DNA from: Methylibium sp035762065
Lineage (GTDB): Bacteria; Pseudomonadota; Gammaproteobacteria; Burkholderiales; Burkholderiaceae_C
DNA length: 64,000 nucleotides
Direction of reading: 5' to 3'
NCBI RefSeq assembly: GCF_035762065.1
Contig: NZ_DASTPW010000038.1
Coordinates: forward strand, 1-64,000
The position numbers and the translations under genes were made by a program. The notes beneath the pieces were generated by a model. It was not told the DNA's origin and searched no databases. It saw nothing but the letters and a program-made list of their open reading frames with translations. This document shows, in pieces, positions 1-8,870 of the stretch. Within the stretch, counting starts at the first letter, position 1, and the number at the start of each line of letters is the position of its first letter.

Positions 1-92
1 CGCTGCGCGCCGCGGGCCCCGCCGCGCGTTCGCGGCCGAGGCACGCGCTGCTGGCCGACGTGGACTTCGCGCATTCCAGGTTGCGGGGCTGA
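1..92 (+). CDS. Possible 3' end of an unidentified gene (partial)
   Basis: An open frame enters from the left edge and stops with TGA at 90-92, giving about 29 codons with strongly G/C-ending third positions like real genes in this window. The residues are Arg/Ala-rich and match no family I recognise. A hairpin with a pyrimidine-rich tail follows at 125-170, which fits the end of a plus-strand transcript. The fragment is too short to assign a function and could be chance in such GC-rich DNA. Confidence 0.3.
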   Translation, partial: LRAAGPAARSRPRHALLADVDFAHSRLRG

Positions 93-124
93 GCCCAAAG
101 GGGAGCGGGCGGGTCGGGGTGGAT

Positions 125-170
125 GAGAGCGAGCCCCTGACCACCACGTCCCGCTCTCCTTCTTTTTCTT
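125..170 (+). terminator. Possible transcription terminator
   Basis: GAGAGCG at 125-131 can pair with CGCTCTC at 152-158 across a 20-base loop. It is followed by a CT-rich stretch containing TTTTT (about 159-170). The long loop makes it weak. It lies between the partial plus-strand frame and the 3' end of the minus-strand histidine kinase. Confidence 0.3.
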
Positions 171-227
171 CCCCGCTCCGTTGCCGATCCTGACGCAGCA
201 CTCGGGCGTGCCGCGGGCCGGACAACG

Positions 228-2768
228 CTAGGCGGCGACGGGCGCCACCGCGCCGTGGCCGTCGAGCAGCGCGAGCAGCCGCTCCACATCGACCGGCTTG
301 GTCAGGTACTCGTCGAAGCCCGCGTCGCGCGCGGCGCGGATGCTCTGCGGCAGCGCGTCGGCCGACAGCGCGACGCGCGGCACGCCGGCCAGCGCCGGCT
401 CGTCCCGCAGGGCCTCCAGCACCTGCAGGCCGCTCATGTCGCCCAGGTGCATGTCGATCAGCAGCAGCTGCGGCGCCGGCGCGCTGCGCGCCAGCTCGAT
501 CGCCTCGCGGCCGTTGCGCGCGATGCTCAGGGCGCAGCCGGGACGCAGCGTCAGCAGCTGGCGCATCAGCTCGACGTTGAGCTCGTTGTCCTCGGCGTAG
601 AGCACGGTCAGCGTCGCCGGGCCGGCCGCCGCCCGGGGTGCCGCCGGGGCGGCGGGCGCTGCCGGCTCGGGTGGCGCGGGCGTGTCGTCGCAGGGCAGGT
701 CGACGACGAAGGTCGAGCCGCGGTCGCTCTCGCTGTGCACGGTGATCGAGCCGGCCATCAGCTCGACCAGCCGCAGCGTGATCGCGAGGCCGAGCCCGGT
801 GCCGTCGACGCTGCCGCGCTCGGCGCCGAGCCGGTTGAAAGGCTCGAACAGATGCGCCTGCTGCGCGGGCGTGAGGCCGAAGCCGGTGTCGGTGACCGCG
901 AGGCTGACGCGATCGAGCGCGGTGTCGATCGCCACCGTCACCCGGCCGCCCGGCCGGTTGTACTTGATCGCGTTGCTGAGCAGGTTCACCAACACCTGGC
1001 GCAGCCGCATCGCGTCCGCGCGCACCTGCAGCCCGGCGAGCGAGGCGCTGCCGCCGACCTCGAGCCGCACGCCGCCGGCCCGTGCGGTGGGCGCGACCAG
1101 CGCGAACGAGTCCTCGATCAGCTTGCGCACCGGCACCGGCCCGATCGAGAGCGGCAGGCTGCCGCTTTCGATGCGCGAGAGGTCGAGCACGTCGCCGATC
1201 ATCGCCAGCAGGTGCTGGCCGGCGTGCTCGATGTGCGCGATGCGCGCGCGCTGCGTGTCGGCGAGCGGCGCGTGCGGGTCGCTCGCGAGCAGCTGCGCGA
1301 AGCCGAGCACCGCGTTCAGCGGCGTGCGCAGCTCGTGGCTCATGCGCGAGAGGAACTCGGTCTTCGCCGCGTTGGCGCGCACCGAGGCCTCGGCGGCGAC
1401 CACCGCCTCCTCGTAGCGCTTGCGCTCGGTGATGTCGTCGATGTAGCCGTGCCAGAGCGTCGCGCCGTCGGCCAGCCGCTCGGGCGTGCCGCGGCCGAGC
1501 ACCCAGCGCCGCCCGCGCAGGGGCAGCTCGACCTCCCATTCGAGCGCCCACGGCGCGAGCGCGCGCCCGCAAGCCTCGAGCGTGCCCCAGACCTTGCCGC
1601 GCTGGCCCTTGACGACGCGCTCCATCATCAGCCGCGCGTCCTGCCGCACCGGGCCTTCGGGGTCGAGCTCGAACAGGTCGCGCATGCCTTCGCTGGCGTA
1701 GGGCACGGTGGCCCGGTCGGCGGTGTCGATGCGGAACTGGAGCAGCACGCCCGGCACCTTGCTCGCGAGCTTGACGAACTGCGCCTCGCGGGCGCGCAGC
1801 TCGGCTTCGGCGCGCTTGCGCTGGTCGATGTCGGAGACGATCGCCACCGTGTAGAGGAACTCGCCGCGCGCGTCGCGCGCTGCGGTAAGCGCGAGCTGCA
1901 CCCACACGGAACTGCCATCGCCACGCAGGTAGCGCTTCTCGCCGAGCAGGTGATGGATCTCGCCGCGCACCAGCGGCTGCATCTGCGCGGCCCAGGCGGC
2001 CCGATCGTCGGGATGGGTGAGTTCGTCGGCGCGCATGGCGAGCAGCTCCTCGGCCGGCCGGCCGACCAGCTCGCACATGCGCGCGTTGACCTCGATGAAG
2101 CGGCGCTGCGGATCGACGCGCACGATGCCGACGCCGCACAGCTCCAGGTTGGTGTGCCAGCGCCGGTCGTTCTCGCTCAGGCGCGCTTCGGCGGCGCGGC
2201 GCTGGCGGTCGAGCTGCACCGCGGCGATCACGCCGGCGACGGCCTGGAACATCGGGTCGAGCCGTTCCAGCATCGCGGTGTCGTAGCCGCCGGGTCGGTT
2301 GGCGAGACCGACCATGCCGACCATCTCGCCGCCGTAGTGCAGCGGCAGGCCGAGGAAGCTGTTGAGCGGCAGGTGACCCGAAGGCATGCCGCGGCCGGCG
2401 CGCGGATCGTTCGGGGCGTCGTTGGCGATCACCGGCTGTGCGGTGACGAGTGCGGCGCCGAACAGCGTCTTCAGGTTGCGGAACTCGATGCCGCGGACCC
2501 GCTCGCGCTCGACGCGCTCGCGCGAGGCGTCATCCCAGGCGATGTTGGTCATCGTGAAGATGCGCAGGTAAGGCACGCCGGGCTCGTCGTGCCAGACCTC
2601 GCCGATGAAGCCGTACTCGCTTTCGCAGAGGGCCAGCAGCTCCGGCAGGATGGGATCGAGCGCCCGGTGCGGCTCGACGCTGCGCACGAAGCTGGCCTGG
2701 ATGCGGCGCACCACCGCAGCCAGCGGGGGGCGATCGGATGGCTCGGTTTGGGGGGACGACACTGCCAA
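228..2768 (-). CDS. Hybrid sensor histidine kinase (GAF-PAS-PAS-HisKA-HATPase-REC)
   Basis: An 846-residue signalling kinase with no membrane segment or signal peptide, so probably a cytoplasmic sensor. A GAF-like domain (about 30-185) is followed by two PAS-type domains (about 205-320 and 330-450). A HisKA domain carries the phospho-accepting His478 in MSHELRTPLN. The HATPase domain has an N box (LLSNAIKYN, about 596-604) and G boxes (DTGFGL, GTGLGL). An Ala/Pro linker leads to a receiver domain with acidic pair E726/D727, phospho-acceptor D772 and K824. No response regulator gene is adjacent, so its output partner is unknown. The signal could be a small molecule or redox state, but nothing in the sequence decides this. 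Confidence 0.93.
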   Translation of the reverse strand: MAVSSPQTEPSDRPPLAAVVRRIQASFVRSVEPHRALDPILPELLALCESEYGFIGEVWHDEPGVPYLRIFTMTNIAWDDASRERVERERVRGIEFRNLKTLFGAALVTAQPVIANDAPNDPRAGRGMPSGHLPLNSFLGLPLHYGGEMVGMVGLANRPGGYDTAMLERLDPMFQAVAGVIAAVQLDRQRRAAEARLSENDRRWHTNLELCGVGIVRVDPQRRFIEVNARMCELVGRPAEELLAMRADELTHPDDRAAWAAQMQPLVRGEIHHLLGEKRYLRGDGSSVWVQLALTAARDARGEFLYTVAIVSDIDQRKRAEAELRAREAQFVKLASKVPGVLLQFRIDTADRATVPYASEGMRDLFELDPEGPVRQDARLMMERVVKGQRGKVWGTLEACGRALAPWALEWEVELPLRGRRWVLGRGTPERLADGATLWHGYIDDITERKRYEEAVVAAEASVRANAAKTEFLSRMSHELRTPLNAVLGFAQLLASDPHAPLADTQRARIAHIEHAGQHLLAMIGDVLDLSRIESGSLPLSIGPVPVRKLIEDSFALVAPTARAGGVRLEVGGSASLAGLQVRADAMRLRQVLVNLLSNAIKYNRPGGRVTVAIDTALDRVSLAVTDTGFGLTPAQQAHLFEPFNRLGAERGSVDGTGLGLAITLRLVELMAGSITVHSESDRGSTFVVDLPCDDTPAPPEPAAPAAPAAPRAAAGPATLTVLYAEDNELNVELMRQLLTLRPGCALSIARNGREAIELARSAPAPQLLLIDMHLGDMSGLQVLEALRDEPALAGVPRVALSADALPQSIRAARDAGFDEYLTKPVDVERLLALLDGHGAVAPVAA

Positions 2769-2918
2769 TGAACCCCGGAAACGCGGCGCCGCGGCGCCAC
2801 GGGACGGCGATCATGCTGCGAAGCCCCACCGCGTGGAAGCGAGGAAGGACCCTCGCAGGCGGCCGCCCGACGCCAGCCGTGCGGCATCGTCCACGCCGCG
2901 TGCGTTTCGCCGTGGCGC

Positions 2919-4019
2919 TCAGGCGGCGAGCGCCGGGTAGTCGGTGTAGCCGCGGGCGCCGCCGCCGTAGTAGGTGGCGCGGTCCGAGGGCGCGAGCGGC
3001 AGCTCGCGCCGCAGCCGCTCGACCAGGTCGGGATTGCTGATGAACGGGCGGCCGAAGGCCACCACGTCGGCTTCGCCGGTGGCGACGGTGCGCTCGGCGA
3101 GCGCACCGTCGTAGCCGTTGTTGACGATCCACGGCGCCTTCGCGAGGCGGCGCAGCGCGGCGTAGTCGAAGGCCTCGCCTTCGCGCGCCGGCACGTCGCG
3201 CGGCCCGCCGGTCGCGCCTTCGATCACGTGCACGAACGCGAGGCCGAGCCCGCCGAGCCGCTCGGCCACGTGCTCGAACAGCGGCTGCGGGTCGGCGTCG
3301 CTCACGTCGTTGGCCGGCGTCACCGGCGACAGGCGGATGCCGGTGCGGCCGGCACCGATCTCGGCGGTGACGGCCTGCATCACCTCGACGAGCAGCCGCG
3401 CGCGGTTCTCGATCGAGCCGCCGTAGGCATCGGTGCGGTGGTTGCTGCCGCTGCGCAGGAACTGATCGAGCAGGTAGCCGTTGGCCGCATGGACCTCGAC
3501 ACCGTCGAAACCCGCCTCGATCGCGTTCGCCGCGGCGCGGCGGTAGTCGGCGACGATGCCCGGCAGTTCGTCCAGGCGCAGCGCGCGCGGCTCGGAGACG
3601 TCCTCGAAGCCGTTGGCGGTGAAGGTCTTCGTGTTCGCGCGGATCGCCGACGGCGCGACCGGCACCTCGCCTTCGGGCAGCAGCGACACGTGCGAGATGC
3701 GCCCGACGTGCCACAGCTGCACGACGATCCTGCCGCCCGCTTCGTGCACCGCGCGCGTCACCGCCTTCCAGCCCTCGACCTGCTCGGCGCTGTAGATACC
3801 CGGCGTGTCGAGGTAGCCCTGGCCGAGCGGCGAGATCTGCGTGGCCTCGGTGACGATCAGCCCGGCGCTCGCGCGCTGCGCGTAGTAGGTCGCGGCCAGC
3901 GGCGATGGCACCCGGCCCGGCGCGGCGCGGTTGCGCGTCAGGGGCGCCATCGCGATGCGGTTGGCGAGCTGCAGCTCGCCCAGGCGCACCGGGTCGAACA
4001 ACGAGGGGCGGTCAGGCAT
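2919..4019 (-). CDS. nemA: Old Yellow Enzyme family alkene reductase (NemA-like)
   Basis: A 366-residue FMN-dependent ene-reductase of the NemA/OYE class. Members reduce activated C=C bonds of enals, maleimides or nitro-esters using NAD(P)H. The TIM-barrel start (SLFDPVRLGEL), the QLWHVGR segment, the substrate-binding pair His177/Asn180 in HAANGYLLDQF, and the FMN-phosphate loop (FGRPFISNPDL) near the C-terminus are all visible. I chose ATG at 4019; a GTG three codons upstream (4028) is possible. It stands alone, divergent from the HDOD gene, with no adjacent regulator such as NemR. The natural substrate is unknown. Confidence 0.92.
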   Translation of the reverse strand: MPDRPSLFDPVRLGELQLANRIAMAPLTRNRAAPGRVPSPLAATYYAQRASAGLIVTEATQISPLGQGYLDTPGIYSAEQVEGWKAVTRAVHEAGGRIVVQLWHVGRISHVSLLPEGEVPVAPSAIRANTKTFTANGFEDVSEPRALRLDELPGIVADYRRAAANAIEAGFDGVEVHAANGYLLDQFLRSGSNHRTDAYGGSIENRARLLVEVMQAVTAEIGAGRTGIRLSPVTPANDVSDADPQPLFEHVAERLGGLGLAFVHVIEGATGGPRDVPAREGEAFDYAALRRLAKAPWIVNNGYDGALAERTVATGEADVVAFGRPFISNPDLVERLRRELPLAPSDRATYYGGGARGYTDYPALAA

Positions 4020-4121
4020 CTTGGACACGGGATGGGCACTCCGTCACGGTAGGAAGCGGCGGACTCTAGAAGCCGCCCGAAACGCCCGCTGCTGCAAGCC
4101 TTCTCGCTTCGTGCTTGCCCC

Positions 4122-4127
4122 TACGAT
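4122..4127 (+). promoter_or_regulatory. -10-like element for the HDOD gene
   Basis: TACGAT ends 7 nt before ATG 4135, the spacing expected if transcription starts at or next to the initiation codon. No good -35 is visible. The same arrangement recurs upstream of other genes here (20196, 21624, 23189, 59261). Confidence 0.4.
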
Positions 4128-4134
4128 GGCCCGC

Positions 4135-4986
4135 ATGGCCATCGACCAGACCCTGCGCGCCCTCGACATCGACCTGCCCGCCTGCCCGCAGGTGCTGGTG
4201 CAACTCTCGGTGCTGATGCACGACGAGGGCGCCAACCTGCGCATCATTGCCGAGCTGATCGAGACCGACATGGCGCTCGCCTCGGCGGTGGTGCGCACCG
4301 TCAATTCCGCCTACTTCGGCCTGCAGCGTCGCGTGGAGTCGGTGCCCGAGGCGGTGCGCTACCTCGGCACGCGCGAGGTCTCGGCGCTGACGTTCGAGAT
4401 CGGCCTGCGTGGCGCCTTCCCGCCGCGGCCGATGCTCAATGCGCTGTGGGAGCGCGCCGGCCGTCGGGGGCTCGCGATGGGACGGGCCGCGCCCGCGCTC
4501 GACCTCGACCCGTGGCTCGCGCACACCGCCGGCCTGTTCGCCGAGAGCGGCCAGGCCGCGCTCGTGATGCACGACACCGAAGGCTACGAAGCCCTGCTCG
4601 CCTCGACGCCCGATGCCTTCGCCCAACTCGAGGGCGAGACCGCGCTGTACGGCGTGAACCACGCCGCGCTCGGCGCGGCGCTGTGCCAGGTCTGGGGCCT
4701 GAGCTCGCAGGTCGCCGCCGCGGTGCGGCTGCGCCCGGCGGTGCTGCAGAGCCTGGCCGACGCGGGCCAGTCCAAGCACCCCGACACCGATGCCCCGTGG
4801 CTCACCGAGCCGCTGGGCACGCAGCAGCTGCTGGCGCTCGGCGCGATCGTCGATGCCGGCCTGGCCGGCTGCGACGAGCCGACGATCGCGCGCTACAGCG
4901 CGGCGGTCGGCCCGGTCGCCGGGCTCGATGCCGGCGCGCTGCGCGAGGCGGCGCTGGCGGGGGTGGCGCGGGTGCAGGCCGGCTGA
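4135..4986 (+). CDS. HDOD domain protein
   Basis: A cytoplasmic protein of 283 residues, almost entirely one HDOD domain (about 10-200). HDOD proteins are non-catalytic relatives of HD phosphohydrolases that act in signal transduction, often with c-di-GMP or chemotaxis systems. Typical features seen are LPACPQVLVQLSVL near the N-terminus, the helix around AELIETDMALASAVVRTVNS, and YFGLQRRVESVPEAVRYLG. The family motif is present but metal-binding HD residues are not evident. ATG 4135 is preferred over ATG 4126 because a -10-like TACGAT lies 7 nt upstream of it. No EAL, GGDEF or kinase domain is fused. Confidence 0.85.
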   Translation: MAIDQTLRALDIDLPACPQVLVQLSVLMHDEGANLRIIAELIETDMALASAVVRTVNSAYFGLQRRVESVPEAVRYLGTREVSALTFEIGLRGAFPPRPMLNALWERAGRRGLAMGRAAPALDLDPWLAHTAGLFAESGQAALVMHDTEGYEALLASTPDAFAQLEGETALYGVNHAALGAALCQVWGLSSQVAAAVRLRPAVLQSLADAGQSKHPDTDAPWLTEPLGTQQLLALGAIVDAGLAGCDEPTIARYSAAVGPVAGLDAGALREAALAGVARVQAG

Positions 4987-5133
4987 GTCGTCACCCGGCC
5001 TCGGCGCGCGAGCGCGGGGCCCGCCTCCAGGCCCTCGCGCCGCCCGCCTGTGTCGCCTCGGCGTCTAGGGATAAGCCCGGCTCGTTGCGCCGCAACACGG
5101 CACCTACAGTGGGTCGCTCTCCTCGCGCCCCGC

Positions 5134-5904
5134 ATGAGCGACCTCCTCCTCGAAACCCGCGATCTGACGAAGGAATTTCGCGGCTTCGTCGCCGTCGACC
5201 GGGTGAATCTGAAGGTGCGCAGCGGCCACATCCATGCGCTGATCGGCCCGAACGGCGCGGGCAAGACGACCTGCTTCAACCTGCTGACGAAGTTCCTCGC
5301 GCCCACCCGCGGCACGATCCACTTCAAGGGCCACGACATCACCGGCGAGACGCCCGCGCACATCGCGCGCCGCGGCGTGATCCGCTCCTTCCAGATCTCG
5401 GCGGTGTTCCCGCACCTCACCGTGCTGGAGAACGTGCGCATCGGCCTGCAGCGCGCCACCGGCACCTCATTCCACTTCTGGAAAGGCCTGAGCGAGCTGC
5501 GCACGCTCGATGCGAAGGCGCTCGAGCTGCTCGAGCGCGTCGATCTGCGCGAGATGGCGCACTTGAAGGCCGCCGACCTGCCCTACGGCCGCAAGCGCGC
5601 GCTCGAGATCGCGACGACCATGGGCATGGAGCCCGAGCTGATGCTGCTCGACGAGCCGACGCAGGGCATGGGCCACGAGGACGTCGAGCGCGTCACCGCG
5701 CTGATCAAGCGCGTGGCCGAAGGGCGCACGGTGCTGATGGTCGAGCACAACATGAAGGTGGTCGCGAGCATCGCCGACCGCATCACCGTGCTCGCGCGCG
5801 GCGCGGTGCTGGCCGAGGGCGACTACGCCGAGGTGTCGAAGCACCCGGCGGTGCTCGAGGCCTACATGGGCAGCGAGGCGACGGAGTTGCAAGGTGCCCA
5901 CTGA
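5134..5904 (+). CDS. livG: Branched-chain amino acid type ABC transporter ATP-binding protein LivG
   Basis: One of two ATPases (256 aa) powering a HAAT-family importer. The Walker A motif GPNGAGKTT is at 38-46. The variant signature LPYGRKRALEIA, usual for LivG, and Walker B MLLLDEPTQGMG are present, followed by the switch His in VEHNM. It heads livG-livF-livK-livH-livM, so ATPases come first and permeases last. Its stop codon overlaps the livF start. The start was chosen at ATG 5134 because MSDLLLETRDL begins the family homology. A TACAGT -10-like hexamer is at 5105-5110. The substrate may be branched-chain amino acids, but amides or aromatic compounds are also carried by this family. Confidence 0.92.
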   Translation: MSDLLLETRDLTKEFRGFVAVDRVNLKVRSGHIHALIGPNGAGKTTCFNLLTKFLAPTRGTIHFKGHDITGETPAHIARRGVIRSFQISAVFPHLTVLENVRIGLQRATGTSFHFWKGLSELRTLDAKALELLERVDLREMAHLKAADLPYGRKRALEIATTMGMEPELMLLDEPTQGMGHEDVERVTALIKRVAEGRTVLMVEHNMKVVASIADRITVLARGAVLAEGDYAEVSKHPAVLEAYMGSEATELQGAH

Positions 5905-6619
5905 CACCGCGGCCCCGGCGCTGGAGATCCGCGACCTCAACGCCTGGTACGGCGAGAGCCACATCCTCCATGGCGTGAACCTCAGCGTGCCACGCGGCCA
6001 GGTGGTGACGCTGCTCGGGCGCAACGGCGCGGGCCGCACGACGACGCTGCGCTCGATCATGGGGCTGGTGGGCCGGCGCCAGGGCTCGATCAAGGTCCAC
6101 GGCGACGAGACGATCGCCCTGCCCACGCACCGCATCGCCCACCTGGGCATCGGCTACTGCCCGGAGGAGCGCGGCATCTTCGCGTCGCTTTCGGCCGAGG
6201 AGAACCTGCGCCTGCCGCCGCCGCTGAAGGCCGGGCGGGGCAAGGCGATGAGCGAAGCGGACCTCTACGCGATGTTTCCCAACCTCGCCGAGCGCCGCGC
6301 GAGCCAGGGCACGCGCCTGTCGGGCGGCGAGCAGCAGATGCTCGCGGTCGCCCGCATCCTGCGCACCGGCGCCGACATCCTGCTGCTCGACGAGATCTCC
6401 GAGGGCCTGGCGCCGGTGATCGTGCAGGCGCTCGCGAAGATGATCCGCGCGCTCAAGTCGCAGGGCTTCACCGTGCTGATGGTCGAACAGAACTTCCGCT
6501 TCGCGGCCAAGCTGGCCGATCACTTCCACGTGATCGAGCACGGCCACGTCGTCGAATCGTTCCCCGCGTCCGAGCTCGCCGCCAAACAGTCGGTGCTCGA
6601 CGAGCTGCTCAGCGTCTGA
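5894..6619 (+). CDS. livF: Branched-chain amino acid type ABC transporter ATP-binding protein LivF
   Basis: The second ATPase of the importer (241 aa), starting at GTG 5894 and overlapping the last 11 bases of livG, so translationally coupled. Signature LSGGEQQML and Walker B ILLLDEISEGLAP are intact. The Walker A motif reads GRNGAGRTTT, with Arg48 where the nucleotide-phosphate-binding lysine is normally invariant. The partner LivG has the normal lysine, so the heterodimer may hydrolyse ATP asymmetrically. The rest of the protein is well conserved, so it is not decaying. Assignment as LivF is secure; the catalytic state of this site is not. Confidence 0.92.
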   Translation: MPTDTAAPALEIRDLNAWYGESHILHGVNLSVPRGQVVTLLGRNGAGRTTTLRSIMGLVGRRQGSIKVHGDETIALPTHRIAHLGIGYCPEERGIFASLSAEENLRLPPPLKAGRGKAMSEADLYAMFPNLAERRASQGTRLSGGEQQMLAVARILRTGADILLLDEISEGLAPVIVQALAKMIRALKSQGFTVLMVEQNFRFAAKLADHFHVIEHGHVVESFPASELAAKQSVLDELLSV

Positions 6620-6657
6620 ACCGGACGCACCCCCCATTTCCTTCGAAGGAGTTCCGC

Positions 6658-7869
6658 ATGAAGCTCGCACTGCAACGCATCGCCCGGGCCGCCGTCCTCA
6701 CGCTCGGCGGCGTGGCCGCGGCCCAGGCCCAGGTGTCGGGCGACGTGGTGAGGATCGGGATCATCACGGACATGTCGGGCCTGTATGCCGACATCGACGG
6801 GCCCGGCGGCGTCGAGGCGATCAAGATGGCGGTGGCCGACATGAAGGGCATGGCCGCGGGCAAGAAGGTCGAGGTCGTCTATGCCGACCACCAGAACAAG
6901 GCCGACGTGGCCGCGAGCAAGGCGCGCGAGTGGTTCGACACGCAAGGCCTCGACATGCTGATCGGCGGCACCAATTCGGCGACCAACCTCGCGATGACCA
7001 AGGTCGCGGCCGAGAAGAAGAAGCCCTTCATCTCGATCGGCGCCGGCACCTCGCGCATGAGCAACGAGGACTGCACGCCGTATTCGATCCACTACGCCTA
7101 CGACACCGTGGCGCTCGCCAACGGCACCGGCAGCGCGGTCACCAAGGCCGGCGGCAAGAGCTGGTACTTCCTGACGGCCGACTACGCCTTCGGCCAGTCG
7201 CTGCAGAACGACACCACGGCCGTCGTCACCAAGTCGGGCGGGCAGGTGCTCGGCAGCGTCAAGCACCCGCTGTCGGCGTCCGACTTCAGCTCCTTCCTGC
7301 TCCAGGCGCAGAGCAGCAAGGCACAGATCCTCGGCCTCGCGAACGCCGGCGGCGACACGATCAACTCGATCAAGGCGGCCAACGAGTTCGGCGTCACCAA
7401 GTCGATGAAGCTGGCCGGGCTGCTGATGTTCATCAACGACATCCACTCGCTGGGCCTCAAGACGACGCAGGGCATGTACATGACCGACAGCTGGTACTGG
7501 AACCAGAGCCCCGAGGCGCGCGCCTGGAGCCGGCGCTTCTTCGAGAAGATGAAGCGCATGCCGTCGTCGCTGCAGGCGGCCGACTACTCGGCGACGATGC
7601 ACTACCTGAAGGCGGTCGACGCCGCGAAGACCGACGACGGCGACAAGGTGATGGCGCAGATGAAGGCCACGCCGATCAACGACTTCTACGCGAAGGGCAC
7701 GATCCGCAAGGAAGACGGCCGCGGCGTGCACGACATGTTCCTGCTGCAGGTGAAGACGCCGGCCGAATCGAGCGAGCCCTGGGACTACTTCAAGGTGGTC
7801 GAGAAGATCCCCGGCGACCAGGCGTTCACCAAGCTGGCCGACAGCAAGTGCCCGCTCGTGAAGAAGTGA
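6658..7869 (+). CDS. livK: ABC transporter periplasmic substrate-binding protein (LivK-like)
   Basis: A 403-residue type I periplasmic binding protein. It has an N-terminal signal peptide (about 1-24, basic MKLALQR, a hydrophobic core, cleavage near AAQAQ). The mature protein begins with VRIGIITDMSGLYADI, the usual first strand and ligand-loop region of the Peripla_BP_6 family. It would capture the substrate and deliver it to LivH/LivM. A good Shine-Dalgarno (AAGGAG) precedes ATG 6658. Its position between the ATPase and permease genes supports the transporter role. The ligand cannot be read from sequence; relatives bind leucine/isoleucine, short amides, urea or aromatic acids. Confidence 0.9.
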   Translation: MKLALQRIARAAVLTLGGVAAAQAQVSGDVVRIGIITDMSGLYADIDGPGGVEAIKMAVADMKGMAAGKKVEVVYADHQNKADVAASKAREWFDTQGLDMLIGGTNSATNLAMTKVAAEKKKPFISIGAGTSRMSNEDCTPYSIHYAYDTVALANGTGSAVTKAGGKSWYFLTADYAFGQSLQNDTTAVVTKSGGQVLGSVKHPLSASDFSSFLLQAQSSKAQILGLANAGGDTINSIKAANEFGVTKSMKLAGLLMFINDIHSLGLKTTQGMYMTDSWYWNQSPEARAWSRRFFEKMKRMPSSLQAADYSATMHYLKAVDAAKTDDGDKVMAQMKATPINDFYAKGTIRKEDGRGVHDMFLLQVKTPAESSEPWDYFKVVEKIPGDQAFTKLADSKCPLVKK

Positions 7870-7985
7870 TGTCGGCCCCGACGCCTGTCGCTGCGCGCCT
7901 GCGCTGCTCCCCGAGCGGGCGCGGCCGGCCACGGGGCGGCCCGGCGGCCGGCCGGGGCGCGTCGACGGCCGATTGAGCAGCGGCC

Positions 7986-8870
7986 ATGGAAGTTTTCGGC
8001 ATCCCGCTGTCCGCGTTCCTGAGCCAGCTCCTGCTGGGGCTGGTGAACGGCTCTTTCTACGCGATGCTGTCGCTCGGGCTGGCCGTGATCTTCGGCATGC
8101 TCAACATCATCAACTTCGCGCACGGCGCGCTGTACATGATGGGCGCCTTCCTCGCGTGGATGGGGCTTGAGTACCTGGGGCTCAATTACTGGGTGATGCT
8201 GCTGGTGGCGCCGCTTGCGGTCGGGGCACTGGGCATCGCGATCGAGCGCCTGCTCTTGCAGTGGCTCTACCAGCTCGACCACCTGTACGGCCTGCTGCTG
8301 ACCTTCGGCATCACGCTCGTCACCGAGGGCGTGTTCCGCAGCTTCTACGGTGTCTCGGGCCAGCCCTACCCGGTGCCCGACGCGCTGCAGGGCGCCACGA
8401 ACCTCGGCTTCATGGTGCTGCCGAACTACCGCGCGTGGGTGGTGGCGGCGTCGGTGGTGGTGTGCCTCGCGGTCTGGGCGCTGATCGAGAAGACCTCGCT
8501 CGGCGCGACGCTGCGCGCCGGCACCGAGAACCCCAAGCTCGTGCAGGCCTTCGGCATCAACGTGCCGCGCATGGTGACGCTCACCTACGCCGGCGGCGTC
8601 GCGCTCGCGGCCTTCGCGGGCGTGCTGGCCGCGCCGATCCTGCAGGTCTCGCCGCTGATGGGCAGCAACCTGATCATCGTGGTGTTCGCGGTCGTGGTGA
8701 TCGGCGGCATGGGCTCGATCCTCGGCTCGATCCTCACCGGCCTCGGACTGGGCATCGTCGAGGGGCTGACCAAGGTGTTCTATCCGGAGGCGTCGAACAC
8801 GGTGGTCTTCGTCGTGATGGCGATCGTGCTGCTGGTGCGGCCCGCCGGCCTGTTCGGGAAAGAGAAGTGA
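7986..8870 (+). CDS. livH: Branched-chain amino acid type ABC permease LivH
   Basis: An inner-membrane permease subunit of 294 aa with about eight hydrophobic segments. The characteristic LivH region GLVNGSFYAMLSLGLAVIFG near residues 18-37 is followed by GMLNIINFAHGALYMMGAF. The conserved cytoplasmic EAA-like loop includes LGATLRAGTENPKLVQAFGI. It pairs with LivM to form the channel. Its TGA overlaps the livM ATG (ATGA at 8867-8872). The 116 bp between livK and livH is GC-rich with inverted repeats (CGGCCGGCC-type) that could modulate expression of the permeases relative to the binding protein. Confidence 0.92.
   Translation: MEVFGIPLSAFLSQLLLGLVNGSFYAMLSLGLAVIFGMLNIINFAHGALYMMGAFLAWMGLEYLGLNYWVMLLVAPLAVGALGIAIERLLLQWLYQLDHLYGLLLTFGITLVTEGVFRSFYGVSGQPYPVPDALQGATNLGFMVLPNYRAWVVAASVVVCLAVWALIEKTSLGATLRAGTENPKLVQAFGINVPRMVTLTYAGGVALAAFAGVLAAPILQVSPLMGSNLIIVVFAVVVIGGMGSILGSILTGLGLGIVEGLTKVFYPEASNTVVFVVMAIVLLVRPAGLFGKEK

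Noticed and set aside
255..2771. Very long open frame of 838 codons on the plus strand opposite the histidine kinase
   Set aside because: It is an antisense shadow of a GC-rich gene: His/Arg/Gln-rich translation, no domain, and the minus-strand frame has a complete set of kinase motifs.
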